In this document: positions 1 to 10,343 of the stretch, piece by piece | How the letters are laid out: each line of letters opens with the position of its first letter | How positions within the stretch are numbered: position 1 is the first letter of the stretch | From: Chelativorans sp. AA-79 | GTDB lineage: Bacteria > Pseudomonadota > Alphaproteobacteria > Rhizobiales > Rhizobiaceae | DNA: 64,000 nucleotides | Direction: 5' to 3' | NCBI RefSeq assembly: GCF_029457495.1 | Contig: NZ_CP120361.1 | Span: 1,504,001-1,568,000 of the forward strand | Position numbers and translations under genes: made by a program | Notes under the pieces: model-generated | Told to the model about the DNA's origin: nothing | What the model saw: the letters and a program-made list of their open reading frames with translations, nothing else | The model's database searches: none

Positions 1-243
1 AAGCTACGGGCAAGGTGATGGGCATCGTCCATTTCACTAGAGTCAAAGACGAAGGGGGACTTGAAATCCATTCTGAGGTTGTACTGAGCATGCAGATGCT
101 GCCTGTACCAACCCGTCCTGCTTCGATGTTTCACTGTTCCTCATCAAACCCAGAGCCGAACAATCGCTTGACCTCAACAGCAACAGGTATGATGTCGGTA
201 CGATGGACTGGATCTTCACATTCGGCTAGCAGGGGGAGGGCCC
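1..243. other. Leading stretch without a recognisable gene
   Basis: I see no convincing gene here. The plus-strand frame that is open from about base 15 runs on out of phase inside the MFS gene, so it is a shadow of that gene. The only clear signal is the purine-rich ribosome binding site GGGGGAGGG just before base 244. An upstream gene may end in the first few bases, but it cannot be identified. Confidence 0.4.
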
Positions 244-1527
244 ATGCTGCCAAGCAGTTCTATGCGCACACAGATCGGGACGCTCATTATCGCAACGAGC
301 GGGATCCAGTTCGCCAACGGGTTCTTTGGAACCTTCATTTCCTTACGTGTGGCGCTGGAAGACTTCGACGCGATCATGGCGGGCCTCGTGCTCAGCAGTT
401 ACTTTGCCGGTTTTACAGTTGGCGCGGTGTCATGTGGACGGATCATCGAACGGACTGGGCACATACGCGCATATGCCGCCTTTGCCGGGCTCGCCGTGAC
501 GGCGACTGCGGCCATGCCTTTGATGGTCGACGCGCTGCCGTGGCTGGCTCTGCGATCCATCGTCGGGTTTGGTTGCGCCGGTATCTTCGTCACGACAGAG
601 AGCTGGTTGAACGCCAAAGCCCAGCAGTCGGAGCGCGGCCGCATCTTCTCGCTCTATATGGTCGGTACATTTATCGGGCTTGCGTTCGGACAAATCCTGG
701 TTGGCCGAACAGCAGTCGAAACGGCAGCGCCGTTCAACCTGATCTGCGTCCTGTTTGCCATAGCATTGGTCATGGTATGCACGACGCGTGCCGAGCCGCC
801 CCGAGCGGTCGGCGCGCCGTTTTTACCATACGGCCGACTCGCGCGCGCCGCGCCAATTGCGGTCGTCGGCGCTGCGCTCACCGGACTGATGACAAGCTCG
901 TTCTATGCGCTCGTTCCGGCTTGGATGCAGGGCGAGGGCATCAAACAAACGACGATCGGGCTTATCATGCTCGCGGCCGTCTTTGGCGGCCTCGCGTTTC
1001 AGGTTCCGGCCGGTCGACTTTCCGACCGATTTGACCGGCGTCTGGTTCTGGCCGCGCTCAGCGTCGGCCTCGCGATCGTCGCGCTTTTCGTGGTTCAACT
1101 GCCACAGAACCTAACCATGATCATGGCGGGCGGCGTTCTGCTTGGTGGCTTCCTTTCCACTCTGTATCCCGTATGCGTCGCTCATGCGCACGATCGCATG
1201 CCAGCCGATCAGGTGGTGGCCGTAAGCAGCAGGCTCATTCTTGTAAGCGGACTGGGCTCGGTGGCTGGGCCACTCGTCGGCATGAGCATAATGAGGCGCT
1301 TCGATATAGACGGCGTGTTTTACCTGATTGCCACAGCGGCGGGCCTGCTGGCGCTTCTGGCCGTGGGCAGAAGTTTCACTTCATCACCGCCGCCGCACTC
1401 GGAAAGGCCCTTCGATGTTCTGGCACCGCAGACGGCACCTCTCGCGCACGACTCTTCAGGCTCTTCCCATACGTCCGAACTGTCAAAAGGAGGCAAGGTA
1501 GTGCGCGAAGCATCCCGTCCCAAGTGA
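244..1527 (+). CDS. MFS transporter, YcaD-like
   Basis: Major facilitator superfamily permease of 427 residues. It has about twelve hydrophobic segments and the family loop between segments 2 and 3 (GRIIERTGHIRAYA, about residue 62), followed by an ESWLNAKA stretch near residue 120 that is typical of the YcaD subgroup. A second-half repeat of the loop, GRLSDRFDRR, lies near residue 257. The start has a strong GGGGGAGGG site six bases upstream. The hydrophilic tail after about residue 380 is long and probably cytoplasmic. The gene stands alone and converges with the hydrolase that follows. The transported substrate cannot be read from the sequence; drug or metabolite export is the usual guess for this subgroup. 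Confidence 0.85.
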   Translation: MLPSSSMRTQIGTLIIATSGIQFANGFFGTFISLRVALEDFDAIMAGLVLSSYFAGFTVGAVSCGRIIERTGHIRAYAAFAGLAVTATAAMPLMVDALPWLALRSIVGFGCAGIFVTTESWLNAKAQQSERGRIFSLYMVGTFIGLAFGQILVGRTAVETAAPFNLICVLFAIALVMVCTTRAEPPRAVGAPFLPYGRLARAAPIAVVGAALTGLMTSSFYALVPAWMQGEGIKQTTIGLIMLAAVFGGLAFQVPAGRLSDRFDRRLVLAALSVGLAIVALFVVQLPQNLTMIMAGGVLLGGFLSTLYPVCVAHAHDRMPADQVVAVSSRLILVSGLGSVAGPLVGMSIMRRFDIDGVFYLIATAAGLLALLAVGRSFTSSPPPHSERPFDVLAPQTAPLAHDSSGSSHTSELSKGGKVVREASRPK

Positions 1528-1611
1528 TGGCCTCGGACCCCACGCCCGTCTGCTGATCCTCGTGCGCACGTGATAATCACGCATTCTCCCCTCGATGCTT
1601 GCTCCTCACTG

Positions 1612-3258
1612 CTAGTTGCCCAATTTCGACTTCAGCCGCTCGATTTCCCCGGTGCTCCAGTCTTGGATGCCGGTCACCTCGACCCAGGCGTCGATGTAAT
1701 GCGCGGGGGCGTAGACATGGCCGTGTCCCATCTGAGCAGTCGTCGCCATTGCCATGTCCACCGCCAGCTGAAGCACTGTCACGACCGGATACCATCGCAT
1801 GTCCGGCGACACATCGGGGCCGCGCGGCGGTCTCATCCAGTCCGGTTCGCGGTAGGCATAGCGGTAGTCGAAGAACGTGACAGGGTCGCTGGCATATTGG
1901 AGATAAACGTACCGCATGGGGCCCCAACTCGATCCCGAGTTCGGCTTCGCGGCTGCGCCATCCTGATTCATGAATCGAGCGAAGGAGCCGTCCCGGAACC
2001 GGGGCAGCCAGGCAGGCGACCTGGGATCGCGATTGGCGGTCAGGAAACGCCAAAGCCTGCTCGGATAGGGCGGCCCGCTCCACAACGCGCCCTGGAACGG
2101 ATCGCCGATCACCTCGATGAGATCGGTCGATTGCTCCGAGTTCATCGCGCCGAGGCTCAGGCCGTGCAGATAAAGTTTGGGGCGGCGCTTCTTGGGGAGA
2201 CTCGTCCAATAACCATAAATCTCCTTGAAGAGGGCGCGTGCGGTATCGGCGCCATAGCCCGGCTCCGTCAGCAAGGAGAGCCAACTCGCGAGGTAGGAAT
2301 ATTGGACCGCAACGCTCGCCACGTCGCCGTTGTGGAGATATTCCAGACTGTCCATCGCCGCCGGATCGACCCAGCCGGTGCCGGTGGGGGTCACCACGAC
2401 AAGCACCGAACGCTCGAACCCGCCGACGCGCTTCAATTCTTCAAGTGCTAGCCGCGCGCGCTCATCCACGGCCGCGGCTGAGCGAAGTCCGACATAGACG
2501 CGAATGGGTTCGGGCGCATCCTTCCCGGAGAAGGCTCGCAACTCCTTGCTGGTCGGCCCTGAGGAGACGAACTCCCGTCCCGCCCGCCCGAGATCGCCCC
2601 ATTCGAGCAGGGAGACGCTGCTGCCGGTTTTGAGGGGGGCGGTGGGCCGTCGGGTTTCAGGCTCGATCAGGGCATCGAATTGCTGAAAGGAGGAGTCCGC
2701 CACATCGAGCGCGATCCGGAAGAGAATACCGCTGATGATCGACCAGAACAGCATGGTTGCAGCGACGACGCCGATCACGTTGGCCACCCGTGTCGGCATG
2801 AAGCGGCGGGCCTTCGCGGCCGCGAAGCGGAACGTAAGCTGAAAGAGCCGTGCCAGCGCGATCAGGACGGAAAAAGTCACGAATGCGATCAGGCCGACTT
2901 TGAGCGGATGCACGCTCTCGACAGGTCCCAGGCCCATAATCTCGCGGATCGAATTCTGCCACCGCGCAGCCTGCCAGAGGAAGAGAACGGCAACAAAAAT
3001 GCAGATGACAGCTGCGCCGAGCTTGGCTGCACGCACGACGCGGCCCTGCGGGACAGGCAATTCCATGTAGGACCACAGCCAGGACACGAGCACACCGACG
3101 AAATATCCGGCGGCCAAAGAACATCCGGAGAGGACCCCTTGCGTAAAATATGTCCGCGGCAACAGGCTTGGAGTCAGGGAGAACGCAAAAAACAGTGTTC
3201 CAAGGAGCAGGCCTGCGGTCGAGAAAGACAGCCAAAGCCTGACAAGCCAATATCTCAT
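1612..3258 (-). CDS. Membrane-anchored alpha/beta hydrolase (Abhydrolase_9 family)
   Basis: Protein of 548 residues. The N-terminal half carries four to five hydrophobic helices (about residues 10-65, 80-100, 120-140, 160-185). The C-terminal half is a hydrolase domain with the nucleophile elbow GLSLG, putting the likely catalytic Ser at about 368, and a conserved TPTGTGWVDPAAMDSLEY stretch near residue 290. This arrangement (SLTPSLLPR near residue 28, helices, then the hydrolase) is characteristic of the DUF2319/Abhydrolase_9 family. The substrate is not known for the family as a whole; an envelope lipid or ester is plausible. It is a single gene on the minus strand, convergent with the MFS gene. 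Confidence 0.8.
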   Translation of the reverse strand: MRYWLVRLWLSFSTAGLLLGTLFFAFSLTPSLLPRTYFTQGVLSGCSLAAGYFVGVLVSWLWSYMELPVPQGRVVRAAKLGAAVICIFVAVLFLWQAARWQNSIREIMGLGPVESVHPLKVGLIAFVTFSVLIALARLFQLTFRFAAAKARRFMPTRVANVIGVVAATMLFWSIISGILFRIALDVADSSFQQFDALIEPETRRPTAPLKTGSSVSLLEWGDLGRAGREFVSSGPTSKELRAFSGKDAPEPIRVYVGLRSAAAVDERARLALEELKRVGGFERSVLVVVTPTGTGWVDPAAMDSLEYLHNGDVASVAVQYSYLASWLSLLTEPGYGADTARALFKEIYGYWTSLPKKRRPKLYLHGLSLGAMNSEQSTDLIEVIGDPFQGALWSGPPYPSRLWRFLTANRDPRSPAWLPRFRDGSFARFMNQDGAAAKPNSGSSWGPMRYVYLQYASDPVTFFDYRYAYREPDWMRPPRGPDVSPDMRWYPVVTVLQLAVDMAMATTAQMGHGHVYAPAHYIDAWVEVTGIQDWSTGEIERLKSKLGN

Positions 3259-3482
3259 AAACGGTCAGGCCTATATGAACGGCTCAAAGCCGTCCGGGAA
3301 TTCCTGCATAGATCACCATGCGAGGCTCGAGCACGACGGAGGTTCTCCGCAATCTTCTTTGGGAGCCATCAGCCTCCCTCCTTGTTCTCGCTCTACCTAT
3401 CCATCGCACGATCAATTCTGGTTCCGCTCGCCTCTCCGTGTTGACGTTTCCACGTATGCGCGGTTCAGGCAGCACTCCAGCG

Positions 3483-4037
3483 TTATGCTGTCCTCGATGC
3501 CGGCAACCAGCCATAGGTCAACCACGCAACACCATGGGTGATAAGGTCGATTCCCAGAAGCAGCCCGAGTACCCAAATCGTGCTTGCCGGCCATCCAGAC
3601 AGAATGATGAAGCCGGCCAGAATGCCGAACACTCCCGAAAGCAGCATCAGCCATCCGGCTTCGCTCCAGTGCTTGAAGGCGACGACGATTCGCACGATCC
3701 CCGATGCGAGGAACACCAGTCCAAGGGCAAAGGTCAGGATCAGGGCGCCCGATACGGGTTGGCTCACGACCATCCAACCGAAAACGATATAGAGTACGCC
3801 GAGCAAGATTTGCCAGACGAACCCGCCCCATCCTTTCGTCCAGAAGGCGTGGATAATCTCGAAGGCGCCCACGACGATCGCCGTGATGCCGATGAACAGA
3901 GTGCTGACGAGGGTGGCGAGAGCCACGTCGCCCAGTACGAATATGCCGCCAACAATCAGAACGATCCCGAGCAGCACACGAAGCCAGGTGGGCGGCGCGT
4001 AGAGAGCCGCGGAGCTTCCTGAATCATACGTTGTCAT
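3483..4037 (-). CDS. HdeD-like membrane protein (DUF308), copy 1
   Basis: Integral membrane protein of 184 residues with six predicted helices in three pairs, the usual HdeD/DUF308 layout. In Escherichia coli HdeD contributes to acid resistance at high cell density. I start it at base 4037 because GAGGAGGAAG lies just upstream there; a longer open frame extends into the RND gene but has no start signal. It follows the RND pump by only 28 bases, so it is probably the last gene of that operon. The matching second HdeD-like gene at 8422-9036 sits at the other end of the pump genes. The specific role here is inference. Confidence 0.85.
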   Translation of the reverse strand: MTTYDSGSSAALYAPPTWLRVLLGIVLIVGGIFVLGDVALATLVSTLFIGITAIVVGAFEIIHAFWTKGWGGFVWQILLGVLYIVFGWMVVSQPVSGALILTFALGLVFLASGIVRIVVAFKHWSEAGWLMLLSGVFGILAGFIILSGWPASTIWVLGLLLGIDLITHGVAWLTYGWLPASRTA

Positions 4038-4065
4038 GTCTTCCTCCTCGAAGGTTGATACTTGG

Positions 4066-7000
4066 TTAGGCCCGCACGCGATGCCTCGGTTTTGGGCCGG
4101 CATGAGTCGCCTCCGGGATCTTCGCTGCGGCCTCCTTCGGCGCCGAGCGCCATTCCGCAAGATGCTGGAACACCACGAACAGGCCCGGGATAATGAATAG
4201 GCCAATCGTGGTGGCGCCCAGCATGCCGCCGAGGATTGTGACGCCCAGTGCCCGGCCCGCGCCGGCCCCGGCACCGGTCGCGATTGCCAGAGGGACAATG
4301 CCGAAGATGAACCCCAGCGCCGTCATCAGCACGGCGCGAAAGCGCTGCTCGGCGCCCAGCCGCGCAGCCTCTCGGATCGGCAGTCCTTCCTCGCGGCGCT
4401 TCTTGGCGAATTCGACGATCAGGATCGCGTTTTTCGACGCAAGCCCGATCAGGAGCACAATGGCGATCTGCGCATAAAGGCTATTCTGAAGCCCGAGGAG
4501 CGTGAGTGCTAGGGTCGCGCCCAGCAAGGCCGCCCCGAGCGACAGAATGACGGCAAGAGGCAGCATCCAGCTTTCATATAGAGCCACCAGGAACAGATAG
4601 GCGAATAGGAAGGCCAAGGCGAAGACGATCGGCTCCTGGCCGCCGCTGCGCCGCTCCTGAAAGGACAGGCCCGACCACTCGAACCCGTAGCCCGCTGGAA
4701 GCGCGTCCGCCGCCACGCGTTCGATTGCATCCATCGCCGCCCCGGAGCTGCCGTCAGGTGCCGCCTGACCGTTGATCGGTGCCGCCACCGCAAGATTGTA
4801 TCGGGAGATGACGAACGGCGCGAGCACGACGGTTGTCGACACGACCGTTCTGAGTGGCACCATCGAGCCGATCCGGCTGCGCACATGGAGGTTGAGGATG
4901 TCCTCCGCGTTGGCACGATGCTCGGAATCGCCTTGGAGGTTGACTTGGAACACACGCCCTTGGAGCGTAAAATCGTTCACATAGCGCGAACCGAAATTGG
5001 CGCCGATCGTCGCATAGATGTCGGCGGCGCTTACGCCCAGCGCTTGGGCGCGAATCCGGTCAACGTCGACGAAAATCTGCGGCACGTCGGCACTGAAGGT
5101 GGTCGACATGCCCCCGACCTCTGGCTGCTGGTTAACCGCGGTGACAAAGCCGCGCACGACAGCAGCGATCTCCTCCGGCGGCTGCCCCTCCAGCGCCTGC
5201 AGGCGCAGGTCGAGGCCGCCGACCGCGCCGAGGCCGGAGATGGCCGGCGGCGCAAAAACGGAGACGATGGCGCCGGGGATGGTGGAGAACTGGGCTCGCA
5301 GCTTTGCGAGGATGGCTCCGAGCTGAAGGTCCGTCGTTCTCCGCTGATCCCAGGGCGCCAGCGCTGCCACCACCATCGCACGATTCGGGGAGAGGGTTCC
5401 CTGTAGGATGCTGAACCCGGCAACGGAAATGACATTTTCGACGCCTGCAGTCCTCGAAAGCACCTGCTCGACCTCATCAACGATGGTTCGCGTGCGGTCG
5501 AGCGAGGCGGCGTTCGGAAGCTGGATATCGAGGAAGAGCGCTCCCTGATCCTCGTCGGGAAGGAACGTGGCCGGCAGGCGGGTGAAGAGCAGGAAAGCGC
5601 CCAGGAAGCAAACCGCAAGCGCGACGAGAGGGATGATCCACAGGCGGACAAGGAAGCCGACAGCCCGCCCGTAGCTGTCACGCGTGGTGGTCACCAGGCG
5701 TGAGAACCAGCCGAGCGGGCCACGCCGATAGCCGCTCGTTCCGCTTCTGAGAAGGATCGCGCCGAGTGCCGGGCTGAGCGTCAGGCCAACGATGGACGAG
5801 ATTACCAGCGCGGCCGAGAGCGTGACGGCGAACTGGCGATAGAGCTGGCCATTGATGCCGGGCAGGAAAGCCGTCGGAGTGACCACGGCGAGCAACACCA
5901 GCGTCGTCGAGATGATCGGGCCCGTGATCTGGCTCATCGCCTTGCGGGCCGCGGTGACCGTGCCGATTCCCGGATGGTCCTCCATGACATGCTTGACGTT
6001 CTCGACGACAAGAATCGCATCGTCCACCACCAGGCCGATGGCAAGCACGAGAGCGAGCAGGGAGATGGTGTTTATCGAATACCCGAACACCAGAAGGACG
6101 GCCATCGCACCCAGCATGGAGGCGGGAATGGCAAGGGCTGAAACCAGGGTGGCGCGCCAGTCCTGCAGGAAGAGGAAGGTGACGGCAAGCACGATGAGGA
6201 AGGCCTCGCCAAGGATGCGGACGATCAGCGTGATGCTCGCCCGGACAAAGCGCGTTGCATCGTAGACGATCTGATGTTCGAAGCCAGGAGGGAACTGAGG
6301 AGAAAGGCGCTGGAGCTCGGCAAGAACGGCATTGGCTGTCTGAATGGCGTTGGCCCCGGGCGCTTGGTTTATCTGCAGCATTGCTGCCTCGTGCCCGCCG
6401 AAACGCGCGCTCGAGGAATAGTTACGGGCGCCAAGCTCGATACGGGCGATGTCGCGGAGCCGCACGATTGCGCCGGCCTGGCCGGTTCGCAGCACGATAT
6501 CGCCGAATTCCTGCGGGCTCATCAGCCGGCCACGGGCGACGAGGGTGTACTGCACTTCGGTGCCTTCCTGTGCCGGCGGGGCGCCGACCTGGCCGAGCGA
6601 GGCCTGGATATTCTGCTGTTGGACTGCAGCGGCCACGTCGTCGGCCGTGATGCCGAACGCATCCATGCGTATCGGATTCAGCCACACGCGCATTGAGAAT
6701 TCGGATGCACCGACGACGGAAGCCTCGCCGACACCGGGGACGCGCGAGATCGCATCGACAATTGTCGTTGAGGCGAAATTGGTGATCTCGAGTATGCCGA
6801 GTTTGTTCCCCGGCGAATAGAAGGCGATGCCGAGCGCGAAATCGGGTGATCGCGTCCGCACCGACACACCTTGTTGCGCCACGGCGGCCGGCAGTTGGGA
6901 GATCGCCAGCTGAGCCCTGTTCTGCACATTGACCTGCGCGACATCCGGGTCCGTACCTACCTCGAAGGTTACCGAAAGCGAATACTGCCCGGCATTCGAG

Positions 7001-7248
7001 CTGGTCGACGACATGTACATCATGTTGTCGACGCCGTTGATAGCTCTCTCCAGCGGCCCGCCCACGACATCGGCGATTATCTGGGCACTTGCTCCAGGAT
7101 AGCTCGCCGAGACGGTCACTGTCGGCGGCGTGATCTGCGGATACTGCTGCACCGGCAGGGAAAAGATCGCAATCGCTCCGGCAATCGAGATCACGATCGA
7201 CATGACGATCGCGAGGCGCGTCCGCGTGATGAAGAGATCGGAAATCAT
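4066..7248 (-). CDS. RND multidrug efflux permease, AcrB/MexB (HAE1) type
   Basis: Inner-membrane proton-driven pump of 1060 residues, the normal length for the family. It shows the HAE1 N-terminus (ITRTRLAIVMSIVI), the porter domain motif PQITPPTVTV, the paired proton-relay aspartates D409-D410 in GLVVDDAI, and the partner lysine in the ASKNAILIVEF helix near the C-terminus, so it looks fully functional. The start at 7248 overlaps the adaptor stop by four bases (ATGA), meaning the two are translationally coupled. No outer-membrane TolC-like gene is present, so it probably uses one encoded elsewhere. Substrates are likely amphiphilic drugs, solvents or detergents, by family. Confidence 0.93.
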   Translation of the reverse strand: MISDLFITRTRLAIVMSIVISIAGAIAIFSLPVQQYPQITPPTVTVSASYPGASAQIIADVVGGPLERAINGVDNMMYMSSTSSNAGQYSLSVTFEVGTDPDVAQVNVQNRAQLAISQLPAAVAQQGVSVRTRSPDFALGIAFYSPGNKLGILEITNFASTTIVDAISRVPGVGEASVVGASEFSMRVWLNPIRMDAFGITADDVAAAVQQQNIQASLGQVGAPPAQEGTEVQYTLVARGRLMSPQEFGDIVLRTGQAGAIVRLRDIARIELGARNYSSSARFGGHEAAMLQINQAPGANAIQTANAVLAELQRLSPQFPPGFEHQIVYDATRFVRASITLIVRILGEAFLIVLAVTFLFLQDWRATLVSALAIPASMLGAMAVLLVFGYSINTISLLALVLAIGLVVDDAILVVENVKHVMEDHPGIGTVTAARKAMSQITGPIISTTLVLLAVVTPTAFLPGINGQLYRQFAVTLSAALVISSIVGLTLSPALGAILLRSGTSGYRRGPLGWFSRLVTTTRDSYGRAVGFLVRLWIIPLVALAVCFLGAFLLFTRLPATFLPDEDQGALFLDIQLPNAASLDRTRTIVDEVEQVLSRTAGVENVISVAGFSILQGTLSPNRAMVVAALAPWDQRRTTDLQLGAILAKLRAQFSTIPGAIVSVFAPPAISGLGAVGGLDLRLQALEGQPPEEIAAVVRGFVTAVNQQPEVGGMSTTFSADVPQIFVDVDRIRAQALGVSAADIYATIGANFGSRYVNDFTLQGRVFQVNLQGDSEHRANAEDILNLHVRSRIGSMVPLRTVVSTTVVLAPFVISRYNLAVAAPINGQAAPDGSSGAAMDAIERVAADALPAGYGFEWSGLSFQERRSGGQEPIVFALAFLFAYLFLVALYESWMLPLAVILSLGAALLGATLALTLLGLQNSLYAQIAIVLLIGLASKNAILIVEFAKKRREEGLPIREAARLGAEQRFRAVLMTALGFIFGIVPLAIATGAGAGAGRALGVTILGGMLGATTIGLFIIPGLFVVFQHLAEWRSAPKEAAAKIPEATHAGPKPRHRVRA

Positions 7249-8402
7249 GAGCCGCCGCCGCTGACGGGCTGGCCCTCGCTCGGCTGGACCGCCATGCCGT
7301 CGGCCAGCCGCTGGACGCCCTGGACGACCACCTCCTCTCCTCCGTTCAGACCTTCGGTCACAGCCCACCCGACGCCGACCCGCGCGCCAGTATCGATGCG
7401 CTGCTGGGAGACGGTGTTGTCGGGACCGAGCAGATAGACGAAGCGCCCCTCGCGATCCTGTAGAACCGCCGCCTGCGGCACAACAGGCAGGCTGGGCACG
7501 TTTCTTTGCTGCACGAAAAGGGTGACGAACTGCCCGGGGATGAGGACGTGATGGGAATTGGGGAAAGCAGCGCGGGCGATCACCGTTCCGGTCTGCGGAT
7601 CGACTTCGTTCTCCACGAACTCGATATGGCCGAGTTCATCATATTCGGTGCCGTTAGCCAGTTGCAGCGTGAGATCGAGCGCATTCGGGTCGATACCGCC
7701 GCCGCCCGCTTCCTGCAGCCGAAGAGTCACGAGCAGGCCTTCGCTCATGGCAAAGGCGACACGGATCGGGTCAAGGCTGACGATCCGTGCCAGCGAGCCG
7801 GAATCGGGGCCCACCAGATTGCCTGCCGTGAAGGTCGCACGGCCGATGCTGCCGGAGATCGGTGCGGTGATACGGGCGTAAGAGAGATCGAGTTCAGCCT
7901 TCTCCAGCGCGGCCTGGGCCACCTGAACGTCCGCCGCGGCGATGTCGAAAGCGGCCTGAGCCTCATCAAGCGTGGCCTGCGCGACAGTGTTTCTGGCGAA
8001 CAGATCCCGGTTGCGCGCGAGAGTCCGCTCGGCCGATGTCCGGATCGCTTCCGCCCGCGCCAGCTGTGCCCGCGCGGAGGCAAGGGATGCTTCAAGCTCG
8101 CTGGGTTCGATTTCAAACAACAGATCTCCCGCCTCGACTGCCTGCCCTTCTTTGAACGCAACGTTCCGCAGGAAGCCGATAACGCGTGCCCGGAGGTCCA
8201 CGGCTTCGATCGCTTCGACGCGGGCGGTAAACTGGACGGGATTGGTTACCTCTTGCACTTCAATCTTTTCGACGACGACGGCTGGCGGTGGAACCTGGCC
8301 GGTCCCCGGCTGCTGGGCGATAGAGATCGATCCGGCCTGGAAGGCCGCGACACCCGCCAGGCAAGCTAGCCTCAGGCAAGCCGGAGAAAGATGCACGTTC
8401 AT
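7245..8402 (-). CDS. RND periplasmic adaptor (AcrA/MexA family)
   Basis: Membrane fusion protein of 385 residues that links the RND pump to an outer-membrane channel. A signal peptide occupies about residues 1-28. The barrel-sandwich halves are recognisable (AVDLRARVIGFLRNVAFKEG near residue 68 and YARITAPISGSIGRATF near 175), separated by an alanine- and glutamate-rich alpha-helical hairpin, and are followed by the beta-barrel and membrane-proximal domains. It precedes and overlaps the pump gene, in the standard order adaptor then permease. The C-terminus ends in a short Gly/Ser tail. Confidence 0.92.
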   Translation of the reverse strand: MNVHLSPACLRLACLAGVAAFQAGSISIAQQPGTGQVPPPAVVVEKIEVQEVTNPVQFTARVEAIEAVDLRARVIGFLRNVAFKEGQAVEAGDLLFEIEPSELEASLASARAQLARAEAIRTSAERTLARNRDLFARNTVAQATLDEAQAAFDIAAADVQVAQAALEKAELDLSYARITAPISGSIGRATFTAGNLVGPDSGSLARIVSLDPIRVAFAMSEGLLVTLRLQEAGGGGIDPNALDLTLQLANGTEYDELGHIEFVENEVDPQTGTVIARAAFPNSHHVLIPGQFVTLFVQQRNVPSLPVVPQAAVLQDREGRFVYLLGPDNTVSQQRIDTGARVGVGWAVTEGLNGGEEVVVQGVQRLADGMAVQPSEGQPVSGGGS

Positions 8403-8421
8403 CGCCGCCCCTCTCCGATCT

Positions 8422-9036
8422 TCATGACCGCGCTCTGCGCATGGCGAGAGCGATGGCGATATACGCGCCGCCGGCCACGAGCAGTGAAATGCCTGCGATC
8501 GCCCCAGGCGAGTAAATCCGGGTGTACGGCAGCTTCAACGTAAGCGCCGCGCTGGCGGCCAGCGCGACCAAGCCCGATACCGCAAACCAGCCCCAGCCGT
8601 TCTCTTTGCGCACCCTGAAGGCGAGTGCGATCTGCAGGATGCCGTGAACGAGAAATACCAGCGCAATCAAAAGAGTGATCGCGAGAGCGCCCTTCAACGG
8701 GTTGAAATAGATCAGGATGCCCCCGACCAACTCGACCGCACCGGTCAATTCCTGCCAGATGAAGCCGCTCCACTCCTTGACCCGCAGGGATTGGACCATC
8801 TTCACCGCACCCGCGAGCGCAAGCACCGCTCCAAGGACAGCGCTTGCGGCGAAAGTGGAGACCGCCGGAAGTGCGACGGCCAACGTCCCGGCTATGGCCA
8901 GAACGACGCCTAACGCCAGAAACCATCGCCATTTCGCGTGTAAGGGTTCTACGCGGTCATCGCGACCGGACTTTCTCGCGGCCATCCCGGTTGTCGGCCG
9001 CTTCCTCGCTCGAGCTTCTGCCATGGCGCCGTTCAT
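8422..9036 (-). CDS. HdeD-like membrane protein (DUF308), copy 2
   Basis: Protein of 204 residues with a charged cytoplasmic N-terminus of about 35 residues, then six hydrophobic helices in the DUF308/HdeD pattern. It resembles the shorter HdeD-like protein at 3483-4037 in the FIWQ and GGILIYFNPLKGAL-type segments. It lies 19 bases upstream of the adaptor gene, so it is probably the first gene of an HdeD, adaptor, pump, HdeD operon. A second possible start four codons in (MAEAR) has a better spaced GGAG; I kept the longer form. Function is by family: acid or envelope stress tolerance. Confidence 0.8.
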   Translation of the reverse strand: MNGAMAEARARKRPTTGMAARKSGRDDRVEPLHAKWRWFLALGVVLAIAGTLAVALPAVSTFAASAVLGAVLALAGAVKMVQSLRVKEWSGFIWQELTGAVELVGGILIYFNPLKGALAITLLIALVFLVHGILQIALAFRVRKENGWGWFAVSGLVALAASAALTLKLPYTRIYSPGAIAGISLLVAGGAYIAIALAMRRARS

Positions 9037-9063
9037 CTCCGACCGCCGGATGTGCTTCCGCCG

Positions 9064-10311
9064 CTAATAATCCACCGCATCCCGGATGATCGGGCATGTC
9101 ATGCAGTGGCCGCCGCCGCGGCCCCGTCCAAGCTCGGCCCCGGCAACCGTGATGACTTCAATGCCTTCCTTGCGCAGCAGCGTATTGGTGTAGGTGTTGC
9201 GGTCGTAGGCAAGAACGACGCCGGGTGAGAGACAGACGAGGTTGGCGCCGCTGTCCCACTGAGTGCGCTCACGGATATAGGCGTTGCCGCCCGTCTCCAC
9301 CACGCGCATTTCCTTTAGTCCAAGCGCATCGCGCACCGTCTCAACGAAGGTTCCCTTGTCCCGGTGCAGCTCAAGGCCGCCGTTGCCGTCCGGCCGATAT
9401 GAGAACGCCTCGATGGTGTTCACGATGTCGGGATAGACGAGCACGCAATCGCGGTCGGCGAAGGTGAACACCGTATCAAGATGCATGGCTGCGCGCAGCT
9501 TGGGCATTGCCGCAACGATGACGCGTTCCACCGCACCCTTTTCGAACAGGGTCGCTGCGAGCTGGCTGATCGCCTGCCGCGAGGTGCGCTCGCTCATGCC
9601 GATGAGCACGTTGCCCTTGCCAATCGGCATGACGTCTCCGCCTTCGAGCGTAGCGAGGCCCCATTCTTCGGTCGGGTCACCCCACCAGACATTCACCTTG
9701 TCGGCGAAATCGGGATGGAAACTGTAGATGGCCGCGGCAAGGATGGTCTCTTCGTGACGCGACGGCCAGAAGAGCGGATTGAGCGTCACGCCGCCATAAA
9801 TCCAGCAAGTGGTGTCGCGCGTGTAGAGCGTATTGGGCAGCGGCGGCAGGAGATATTCGGCCACGCCGGCGGCATCGCGGATCAGCATCAGCATCTCCCC
9901 GCCGATCTCCTCGGGGAATTCATGAGTCGAGAGGCCGCCGATAAGAGTCTCGGCGAGTTCGCGGTCGGGCAGGCCTTCGAGATAGCTGCGGATTTCGTCG
10001 ATGAGTCCGAGCCCGACCTGGTTCGGCACAACCTGATTATCGAGGATCCACTTCTTCGCCTCGGGGACGGCGACCGTCTGGGTAAGCAGGTTGTGCATCT
10101 CCAGCACCTCGACGCCGCGGTCGCGCATCTTGGTGATAAAGTCGAAATGATCGCGCTTGGCGACGTCGACCCATAGCACGTCATCGAAAAGCAAGGCGTC
10201 GCAATTGCTGGGCGTCAAGCGCTGATGCGCCCGTCCTGGCGCACAGACCATCACCTTGCGTAGGTGGCCGACCTCGGAATGCACGCCAAAGGTGGTTTGC
10301 GGCGATGACAT
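9064..10311 (-). CDS. arcA: Arginine deiminase
   Basis: Hydrolyses L-arginine to citrulline and ammonia, the first step of the arginine deiminase pathway, in the cytoplasm. The 415 residues match the usual length. The family signatures are present: [16 protein letters not shown] at the N-terminus, the [10 protein letters not shown] segment near residue 41, HLDTVF in the middle, and the C-terminal [10 protein letters not shown] whose first Cys (about 403) is the nucleophile. The start at 10311 is set by a GGAGGACAAG ribosome site. The antiporter gene lies 32 bases upstream and would supply arginine. Carbamate kinase and catabolic ornithine carbamoyltransferase are not in the window. Confidence 0.95.
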   Translation of the reverse strand: MSSPQTTFGVHSEVGHLRKVMVCAPGRAHQRLTPSNCDALLFDDVLWVDVAKRDHFDFITKMRDRGVEVLEMHNLLTQTVAVPEAKKWILDNQVVPNQVGLGLIDEIRSYLEGLPDRELAETLIGGLSTHEFPEEIGGEMLMLIRDAAGVAEYLLPPLPNTLYTRDTTCWIYGGVTLNPLFWPSRHEETILAAAIYSFHPDFADKVNVWWGDPTEEWGLATLEGGDVMPIGKGNVLIGMSERTSRQAISQLAATLFEKGAVERVIVAAMPKLRAAMHLDTVFTFADRDCVLVYPDIVNTIEAFSYRPDGNGGLELHRDKGTFVETVRDALGLKEMRVVETGGNAYIRERTQWDSGANLVCLSPGVVLAYDRNTYTNTLLRKEGIEVITVAGAELGRGRGGGHCMTCPIIRDAVDY

Positions 10312-10343
10312 GACTTGTCCTCCTCGGAGCTTGGGAATTCCCT

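Noticed and set aside
1569..1581. Small palindrome CGTGAT-A-ATCACG between the MFS and hydrolase genes
   Set aside because: Perfect, but only six bases per arm and with no T-tract, so it is neither a convincing terminator nor an operator between convergent genes.
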